From assembly GCA_015680685.1 (NCBI GenBank), contig MNCI01026985.1, positions 234,993 to 298,992 on the forward strand: a stretch of DNA of 64,000 bases, read 5' to 3'. The translations under genes were made by a program, and so were the position numbers. The stretch is from Gnetum montanum. Taxonomy: Eukaryota; Streptophyta; Gnetopsida; Gnetales; Gnetaceae. Numbering within the stretch: position 1 is the first letter of the stretch; every line of letters starts with the position of its first letter. The notes under the pieces were generated by a model. The model searched no databases and had not been told where the DNA came from. It saw only the letters and a program-made list of their open reading frames with translations. Positions 57,204 to 64,000 of the stretch are shown here, piece after piece.

Positions 57204-58560
57204 TTGATAGCTGATCAAGAGAGCAACTCACCAACGTGCATGGAACTAATTGAGGAAATAACTAGTGCTTACATTGAAAGCATAGACACATTGGAGCAAG
57301 TTCGTTGCCAACTTCCAAGCTTTAACCTTGAAAACATTAATTGGGGGAAGTTGGAAATTCCTGAGAGATTTAAACAAGAGCCCCTAGATTTGAAACCATT
57401 GCCCACCGATCTAGAGTATATGACCCTTGAAAATGGAAAACTGGTGATCATCAATGCAAGACTTATTCCCAAACAAAAAGAAAGACTGCTGAAAGTGATA
57501 AATAAGTGGTCAAAAGCCTGTTCTTGGTCATACCTCGAGTTAACTAGAATAGATCCTAGGATATGCCAACATAGGATTTACACAGACCCCTCCATGAAAC
57601 CTCGAAAACAACCATAGAGGCGATTGAACCCAAAATTGAAGCAAATAGTAAAATAAGAAATAGAACAGCTTCTTAAGGCTAGGTTCATATATCCCATTGT
57701 TGATAGCAAATGGGTTAGCCCTTTGGTGATCATGCCTAAAAAGGGAGGTAAATGGAGGATGTGTATAGATTTTAGCCTACTGAACATGGCAACATTTAAG
57801 GATCACTTTCCATTGCCATTCGTTGACCAAGTCTTAGACACCATAGCAGGGCATTGCTATTATAGTTTTCTAGATGGCTATAGTGGATAAAACCAAATAC
57901 AGATAGCACTAGAAGATTAAGCCAAGACAACGTTCACTAGTCCTTGGGGAACGTTTACATATAAACAAATGCTGTTTGTCTTGTGCAATGCTCCTGCCAC
58001 GTTTCAATGCTTAGTTCTAAGCATATTCCAATAGAAGATAGGAAACGGAGTGAATGTCTTTATGGACAACTTCTCCACTTATGGAACAAGCTTTGATCAA
58101 GCCTTGGACCGATTAGAGAAAGTGCTGAGAAGATGCGTAGAAACCAATTTAAGGCTCAACTGGTAGAAATGTCATTTAATGGTCCAAGAAGGCATAGTAC
58201 TTGGGCATAAGATTTCACATTCAAGAATAGAGGTAGACCCAGATAAAGTTAGGGTCATCCAGGGAATCACCCGACAACCAGAAACTGTCAAAGACATTCG
58301 ATCATTTCTTGGACACACTAGCTAATATAGAAGATTCATAGAGAACTTCTCCAAGATTGCCAAACCATTGATAGAACTAACGAAGAAGGATGCACCATTC
58401 AAATGGACCAGGGAATGTGAATGAGCATTCCAAACTCTAAAATAAAAGGTTGTGAAAACTCCCATTCTACAAGCCCCTGACTAGTCCAGACTGTTCCATA
58501 TAATGATTGACATGTCCAATTATGCCTTTGAAGCTGTACATATATAGTTAGATGACCAAA
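57204..58560 (+). pseudogene. Element D reverse transcriptase
   Basis: The open linker (57204-57617) ends in RIDPRICQHRIYTDPSMKPR. RT then reads FIYPIVDSKWVSPLVIMPKK, KWRMCIDFSLLNMATFKDHF, FLDGYSG and FVLCNAPATFQCLVLSIFQ. The catalytic box is VFMDNFSTYG (about 58056-58085): the second Asp is Asn through GAC to AAC at 58068, where element C keeps FMDD. The thumb/connection part is well conserved (HLMVQEGIVLGHKISHSRIE, FRQPETVKD-like, [20 protein letters not shown]). Trp and Gln codons are repeatedly TAG/TAA. Confidence 0.92.
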
Positions 58561-59060
58561 AACATCCTTACTACATCCACTGTGCAAGTAGGAGTATCGC
58601 GGGTGCACAACTTAACTACACAACTACAGAAAAAAAATTAATGGTTGTAGTGTTTACACTGGATAAGTTTAGGCACTATGTGTTAGGTTACAAAGTGTTC
58701 ATCCATACCGATCATAGTGCAATCAGGTTCCTCATGAACAAGCCAACGGTTAGCCCTCATATTATACGATGGCTGGTAATCCTCCAGGAGTTCGATCTAA
58801 CGATGATCAATCGAAAGGGCACTGAGAACATAGTTGCAGATCATTTATCTCAGTTGCACTGGGATAGTAAGGATGATGAATATGTAATGTTTAATCATTT
58901 TCGTGATGAAGCCATCTTTGCTGGTGTAGTGAATAACCAACCCAGGGAGACTTATTGGTATAGTAGCATTCTCACCTATCTCCTTACCCAACAAACAACA
59001 TAGGAGATGGACTTTAGGAAGAAACAATAGTTTCTTCACAGAGCCAAGTACTTCATGGAG
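58561..59060 (+). pseudogene. Element D RNase H
   Basis: Frame 58641-59003 reads MVVVFTLDKFRHYVLGYKVF, IHTDHSAIRFLMNKPTVSPH, EFDLTMINRKGTENIVADHL and SQLHWDS. TDHSAIRFL and ADHLS are the Ty3-type RNase H motifs. It degrades RNA in RNA:DNA hybrids during reverse transcription. The frame then runs into linker (FLHRAKYFME) and is cut by the inserted LTR. Confidence 0.9.
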
Positions 59061-59870
59061 ATCTGATCCGAATTCCATGGACAGGCTAGTTGTGGTATCT
59101 AGATAGTTAAACGTTGATCGTAGTTCATTGTCTTTCCACCTGGACTAGTATTTGCTTTGTCATGTATGGTTTAGTCCAGAGTCAGGTGTATGATGTGATC
59201 CTAAATTAGTGCTACTCCTAGAGACAATGGAAAATAATATTGATTAAACTAATGAGTAATAGGAAATGAAGTCTAAGCTAACCTAAGTGCGGTGAGCATC
59301 CGTTCCTTAATCATCCGTATACATCTTGGACCTCATGCACGACTACTACTGGGATTACCAAGCATAGATCCTAGGTACACTACTGGGTTACCAAGTAGTC
59401 ATACTTAAATGCTCGTGATTAAGTCGTACTCATTCCACATTTAACAACATGAATAGTAAATGAAGATAAAGAAATATTAACTAAGAAAATAATAAATAAC
59501 AATAATAATTAATAATAACAATTAAATAATCAAACTAAGTGAATGGTGCAATGATGAAGTAATCTCGATCTTTATTGTCGATCATGTGCATGTCCAAGTA
59601 TGTCACACTCGAATAAAGGTTCCGTACAATTACAAGCATCACATTGCGGGCATGCACTTGGGAAAATATTCTAACTCTTGTGGAAACAAACTGCAAGAGC
59701 TTCGTTACAATTGATCCAAAAGATACCTAAGCATGGTGGGTGCATGCTTATTTATAGGCTAGCACAAACAAGGCTATGTATACGGGGCCACGTATATGGG
59801 GCCTAGTATACGTAGCGGGCTGAGTATACGGTGCCTAGTATATGGGGCCCCTAAAAACCATGATTCATCA
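59060..59870 (-). mobile_element. Truncated B-type solo LTR inside element D pol
   Basis: The sequence from ATCTGATCCGAATTCCATGG to ATGATTCATCA aligns with the LTRs of element B in the same orientation (GGACAGGCTAGTTGTGG, CAGAGTCAGGTGTATGATG, TACTGGGTTACCAAGTAGT). About 60 bp at the U5 end (TGATGAGTGGCGAGG...) is missing, so no target duplication can be read. It carries the TATA box (CTTATTTATAGG near 59749) and GTATAC words. It separates KYFME from NRQLYKVCSNG of the host frame. Confidence 0.9.
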
Positions 59871-61048
59871 TCAACCGACAGCTTTACAAAGTTTGTTCTA
59901 ATGGCTTGGTTCGATGGTGTGTGCCTGATGTGGACCAACTAAGAGTTCTCCAAGATGCTCATGAGGGCCCTTGTGGGGATCACTATGAAGGGAGATGAAT
60001 GGCTATTAAGATCCTTCTTGCAGGATACTACTAGCCAAAATTATTTCGGGACGTCCATTAATTTGTCCAATCTTGTGAGCATTGTCAACGTGATGGTGGA
60101 ATGACTACTAGAATGGAGGGTCTGCAACAATGGATTCAACCTTTAGAACCCTTCGACATTTGGGGAATATACTTTATGGGGCCCATTACACCAATGTCCA
60201 ATGGAAAATCTTACATTATTGTTGCTGTAGACTATCTAACAAAATGAGCTAAAGCAGCTGCTATTACAGACTGCACATCATCTACAGCTGCATGATTTAT
60301 GCAACAATAAGTTGTAAATAGGTTTGATGTGCCACGTGCACTTATCTCAAATAATGGAACACACTTCACGGGTGCAACCTTTTGGAAGTTGATGCAATGC
60401 TCAGGGGTTGAACATAAATTGACTACACCTTATCACCCCTAAGCCAATGGCCAAGCCGAGGTCACTAACTGGGAGATTACTAAAATATTAATAAGGACAA
60501 TTAGAAAATATAGGCAAGATTGGAGCACTAAATTGAATGATGCTCTCTAGGCATACCGCTCTACTTGGAAACTCCTTATAGGCTATTCTCCCTATGAGTT
60601 AGTATACGGAAAACTTCCAAAGCTTCCAATTCAAACCAAGCTCTGTACACTATCCATTGTGTGTGACCTCCACCTTGACCTTGATCTAGCACAAAAACAA
60701 AGATTGAAAACTCTAAATGTGCTAGACAAAAATCGATTGCTTGCCTTATCATCAAATGAGTTGCACAAGGCACATAAAAAACAACGTCATGACTTAAAAA
60801 TTCGAAAGGTTAAGTACAAACTAGGAGATAAGGTCTTCTAGTAGAGCCCCACACATGTGCCACAATGCACAACATGTCAAACATTATGGGAAGGGCCTTA
60901 CATCATTCATACAACCTTTCCCTCAGGGGCCATGACCATATACAAACCTGAAAGCCCTGATAAAAGATTACTGGTCAATGTGCAACAAACCAAACCTTTT
61001 CATGAACTTAGAATAGCCAGTGCACATAATACCTCTGGGAGAGGATGA
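59871..61048 (+). pseudogene. Element D integrase
   Basis: After NRQLYKVCSNGLVRWCVPDV, the zinc-binding domain keeps His-His-Cys-Cys (DAHEGPCGDHYEG, SCEHCQRDG). In the DDE core, the first Asp is Tyr (FDIWGIYFMGPI) and the second Asp is Asn (LISNNGTHF). The Glu is kept in ANGQAEVTN. Then DAL, stop, AYRSTWKLLIGYSPYELVYG. Frames 60659-60841 and 60857-61048 give the C-terminal domain (KQRHDLKIRKVKYKLGDKVF, WEGPYIIHTTFPSGAMTIYK, LLVNVQQTKPFHELRIAS). No chromodomain. The enzyme would be catalytically dead. Confidence 0.92.
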
Positions 61049-61083
61049 CCTCACTTGTTATTTCGGATCTCCTCCTTCCAATT

Positions 61084-61100
61084 TAGTCATGGGGGAGATG
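61084..61100 (+). promoter_or_regulatory. Internal PPT-like tract of element D
   Basis: TTAGTCATGGGGGAGATGG, 36 bp after the integrase frame. The same AGTCATGGGGG core occurs at 62428-62438 and immediately before the 3' LTR. Confidence 0.6.
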
Positions 61101-62621
61101 GCCACCTATGCTGATCAACCAAGGCCCTCAGTTCCTTTTTAAGTTTTTTTTTTTTACACATTTTTGTTTTAAAAATTTCTTTATCTTTTCTTGTTTTTAT
61201 TTTACAACATCGTTCATACTTTTTCGTTTATTTGTGTGTTTATTTATTTTGTTAGGTTTGTCACCTAATAAGTGCTCCTGATGATGGTATGAATTGTATT
61301 CCATTGATTGCTAATGTTTGGTTTTTACCTTTGAGTTATGATGTTGATACTAACGTATGGTTCTTTTGATATAATAGGCAATGAGTCCACATCATCCATG
61401 CATTCATGAATTTCTATGGTCTCTCTTAGCTTGGAACTGTACAATCCCTTTCTTTAAATAATATAACTATTAACGAATTGGTGACTAGGCATTTCTCAAA
61501 CTAAGGAAGGACTCAAGGACTAAAAAGGGTGTGACTTCAAGAAGATTTTATGTAGTTGTGTTGGCCATTCTCTTGGGTGCTTGGATGTTTTCTTCTTGAG
61601 TTTTCCTTACCATTGCGACATTGCTCCATTATTGGGAAGCTGGCCTAATAAAAATAATAAGTCTTTGCATGGTGTGGTTCTCATGCAAAAAAAAAAAAAA
61701 AGAGAAGAAAGTGAGAATTCAAAGCACACCCCTTAGATGAAATAATCATCTGGGCTACAAGCACTAGTTATGGAACTAAACAAACATGTTCCCTCTAACT
61801 AAGGCCCTTTCTCGCTTCTTACTTTCTCCTTTCTCATTTTGCTAGAATGGTGGTGACTGTTTGGCGGAAGCATTCTTGTTACTTCAAGTGGATGGGTTGG
61901 CCAAATGTATTAATGTGAAGTCATTGGATGTGGATTGTTTGAGGCTGGGTTTAGAATGAGATCTACTAAGTTACATTAACCATTAATACACAAGGGGCTG
62001 TACACCACCTTGTTCTTGAGACTCCATTCCATTCTCTTCTTTCCATTGTTCTTTCTACATTTTTCACCTCATTGCTGGTTGTATCAATAGTTTATATTTT
62101 GGTTGATGCATTATTTTCTTTTTGGTAAACTCTTGTGGTTAAGACTTTAACTCTTGTTTCCAAATGACATTTCCAAAGCCTACGGACTCTTTGATTGTGG
62201 GAATGTCAAGGCATTAAGGGCATGAGCCTGCTTTGGGGAGGACCCACTGGCATTCCTATTTGGTGCATCAATTAATTTCTTTCCCTTAAACATTTTTGTA
62301 ATCAACATTTATTTTGTTCATTTTCATCCCTGACATCCATTTTATCGACATTGTTGTTGTTTCTTTTTTTTCCATATTTCTTATTCCTTATCGTTTTCCA
62401 TTCTCTCGCTACTAGAGGATTGCTCTTAGTCATGGGGGTCCTGGTCCAATTTTTTGGATTTTCTCTTAACCCCTACACCTTGGGTAGTCACTAGTGTTAT
62501 ATCTCCAAAATCTATATTAGCCATACCACAGCTCAGCCAATGGACCTTTCACCAAGGCAAGATATCAATTGCATTTTGATTCAGTTACCCTTGCTAATTT
62601 AAGACTGTGTTGTATGTGCAG
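61101..62621 (+). other. Element D long 3' non-coding region
   Basis: Contains the hairpin, the shared phrase CCTGCTTTGGGGAGGACCC followed by ACTGGCAT (about 62228-62256), a second AGTCATGGGGG tract at 62428-62438, and a splice-acceptor-like TGTATGTGCAG ending at 62621. No long ORF. Confidence 0.65.
61671..61730 (+). ncRNA. Conserved RNA hairpin in element D
   Basis: GGTGTG and TTCTCAT pair with GTGAGAA and CACACC around a long A-rich loop, with TTCAAAG on the 3' side. It is the homologue of 52549-52600 in C and the two copies in A. Confidence 0.65.
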
Positions 62622-62930
62622 ATGAAAATCATACACCAATGGATTGGATATGGAGGGAACATTTGGAATGGACTGGTGCTAGAGTAGTTATGTAGGGAAT
62701 AAGATTGATGGTGTACTTATGGATGGACAACGAAAAGTGCAAGCTTGGCATCGGCAGCAATAGACTTCTTCTTTTCTCTCTCCCTCTTCTCTCTTCTCTC
62801 TCAACTACCAATAAGGTTGGATGTCAAATGTGTATAGTGTTCACTATTATTATCATGAACACTAATATTGTCATGTATTGTAATGATGATCCATTCACGT
62901 GTTAGCCCGTTCACCATTAGTGTCATTCAA
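62622..62930 (+). pseudogene. Element D: remnant of the ORF3 start region
   Basis: ATG immediately follows TGTATGTGCAG, the same acceptor-then-ATG arrangement as ORF3 in elements A and B. The reading MKIIHQWIGYGGNIWNGLVL is followed by a stop within 25 codons and shows no coiled-coil sequence. Nearly all of ORF3 is missing or was never present in this copy. Confidence 0.35.
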
Positions 62931-62988
62931 GTCAATAATCTCATACCTTCTCAATATTTTGTAAGGAACTCGAGGACGAGTTTTCATT

Positions 62989-63002
62989 CAGTCATGGGGG
63001 TA
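62989..63002 (+). promoter_or_regulatory. Element D 3' polypurine tract
   Basis: CAGTCATGGGGGTA sits directly before the 3' LTR and would prime plus-strand DNA synthesis. The upstream context CTCGAGGACGAGTTTTC is shared with A and B. Confidence 0.8.
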
Positions 63003-63814
63003 TGATGAGCCATGATATCATGTACGTGATATCGCATCCACCCCCATGATATCGCGTACACAATATCACAACCCACCGCAATGCTTATAAATACGAGGCA
63101 GCTTTCCCTATTTTAGGCACTTAGACTTAGATCCTTAGCTAAACTCTTGTAGTTTTACCATTCCAGAGTGAGAATAATTTCCATGTGCCCATAGTAGGAG
63201 TCTTAAAGTGAATGGATCTTTATTCAAGAAAATTGTACCTAAGCACACATTTGTGTATGGTAATAAAGATGAACTTTCAGATAAACCTTGCAACATATGG
63301 ACTAAGCTAAATAGTAATTAATTATTGTTGAATGTTTAATTGCTTTCCTAGTCAATTAATCTCTCTCAACCCTTGACTCTCCTAGTTAAGTGCACTTAGT
63401 ACGACTGCTTTAAGCATGTGTGTAATGCTTGGTAACCCAGTAACGAGTAGTTTTTGGTAATCCCAACAGCGTTGCACTGGTTCAGGGTATGTGCAGCAAG
63501 TGGAAACAGATACTAGTGCTAGGACAATTAGAACTTAGTTAGTGAATAGTTAATAAAAGTTAGTCACTTAGTTCTCTTCAGCTTCCCCTATTAGCATAAT
63601 ACATTAAAAAGATAAAAGATATAAAAATCATACACCTCAAGCTTACTTAACCATACAACCGTGACAATACAAGTAAGTTTGGGAAGACAACGATTGATTA
63701 ACCTTAAAGTGTTCCATTAGGCTTGTAAGCACTTAGTCCTTAGAGCTCGACCAGATCACACGTGAAATGCTTGTATTTGTATGGTTGAGTGTAGGGATAC
63801 CTTGCCACTTATTA
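63003..63814 (+). repeat. Element D 3' LTR (812 bp)
   Basis: Begins TGATGAGCCATG and ends GCCACTTATTA (CTCATCA decayed). Its U3 has two copies of the palindromic cassette (63014-63033 and 63048-63067). The TATA box is TTATAAATA at 63085-63093. It aligns with the 5' LTR throughout R/U5. Confidence 0.93.
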
Positions 63815-63819
63815 GTTAA

Positions 63820-64000
63820 GGTTCTTTACCTTTGACATTGCTAAAATCCTATCTTTCGCATATTCTATTATGTATTCCACTCAATGCTCCTTAACCTTTT
63901 ATTTCATTCATCTCTTGAATCAATTTTTCTCTATTTTTCCAAATTTATGAGCTCCAACACCCTCTTCTCATATTTTCATATTGTTCTTGGCCTTTTGAAC
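63820..64000 (+). other. Element C 3' region, resumed after element D
   Basis: GGTTCTTTACCTTTGACATTG continues the C sequence interrupted at 53150. No gene. Element C's PPT and 3' LTR lie beyond the window. Confidence 0.75.

Larger units (their letters stand above)
53156..63814 (+). mobile_element. Element D: Ty3/gypsy LTR retrotransposon, most complete copy
   Basis: A 10.66-kb plus-orientation element with a perfect 5-bp target duplication GTTAA (53151-53155 and 63815-63819), nested in element C. It holds 5' LTR, tRNA-Asp-type primer site, gag, protease, RT, RNase H, integrase, an internal PPT-like tract, a hairpin, a long 3' region with remnants of ORF3, a PPT and the 3' LTR. A truncated B-type LTR interrupts pol at about 59060-59870. 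The Gag-Pol layout, primer tRNA and absence of a chromodomain place it with non-chromovirus (Athila/Tat-side) Ty3/gypsy elements, by inference. Many stops make it inactive. Confidence 0.95.
44740..64000 (+). mobile_element. Element C: Ty3/gypsy LTR retrotransposon (runs off the window; hosts element D)
   Basis: The 5' LTR spans 44740-46433 (about 900 bp without its nested solo LTR). It is followed by a tRNA-Asp-like primer site, gag, protease, RT, an internally deleted RNase H/integrase and a long 3' region. That region stops at 53155, where element D has inserted, and resumes at 63820. The text before D (CTTGATTAGTTAA) and after D (GGTTCTTTACCTTT) together aligns with element D's own GCATCAATTAATTTCTTTCC. 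The 3' LTR is outside the window. Frames carry many stops. Confidence 0.88.

Noticed and set aside
1-64000. CRISPR arrays, operons, rRNA genes, riboswitches
   Set aside because: None seen. Spliced plant genes, LTR elements and SINEs show this is eukaryotic nuclear DNA.

Overview
This is a gene-poor, AT-rich, repeat-dominated stretch of a plant nuclear genome, most likely from a conifer or other gymnosperm. The evidence is old, multiply nested Ty3/gypsy LTR retrotransposons with tRNA-Asp-type primer sites, plant receptor-like LRR and 4-coumarate:CoA-ligase-like pseudogenes, tRNA-derived SINEs, and remnants of a Penelope-like retroelement, a class I know from conifers ("Dryad" elements). No intact protein-coding gene was found. 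Everything recognisable is a fragment, a pseudogene or transposon DNA.

Layout. 1-8.5 kb: non-coding DNA with a gag fragment of a separate LTR element (2.3-2.8 kb), SINEs and short tandem duplications. 8.6-15.7 kb: a broken tandem array of LRR receptor-like protein (RLP) genes on the minus strand, invaded by two head-to-tail Penelope-like fragments. 17.3-20.3 kb: minus-strand exons of a Rab geranylgeranyltransferase beta subunit and of a 4CL-like acyl-CoA ligase. 21.07-38.04 kb: a ~270-bp tandem duplication whose second copy is split by LTR element A (21373-31832, TSD CTAAG). Element B (32093-37990, TSD CTTGG) lies immediately beyond it and cuts a SINE promoter in two. 39.4-42.3 kb: an almost full-length RLP pseudogene. 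43.8 kb: a SINE with a perfect 15-bp target duplication. 44.74 kb to beyond the window: LTR element C, whose 5' LTR carries a nested solo LTR and whose 3' region is interrupted by the complete element D (53156-63814, TSD GTTAA). D is itself interrupted by a truncated B-type solo LTR. The last 180 bp return to element C.

Elements A-D form one superfamily. LTRs begin TGATGA and end (C)TCATCA, with a short U3, a TATAAATA box and a tRNA-Asp-like primer site. The gag has a conserved N-terminal domain, a capsid-type domain and a short CX2CX3HX3C knuckle, followed by protease, RT, RNase H and integrase without a chromodomain. A long 3' region carries extra PPT-like tracts, a covarying RNA hairpin and, in A, a large extra coiled-coil ORF behind a splice-acceptor-like site. 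A and B lost pol and are non-autonomous, C lost RNase H and the front half of integrase, and D is the most complete but catalytically dead.

The most interesting items are the covarying hairpin, the repeated PPT-like tracts, the palindromic U3 cassettes, the extra ORF with its possible internal promoter in A, and the SINE and Penelope families. All reading was by eye. Percent identities, copy numbers and database matches were not computed.
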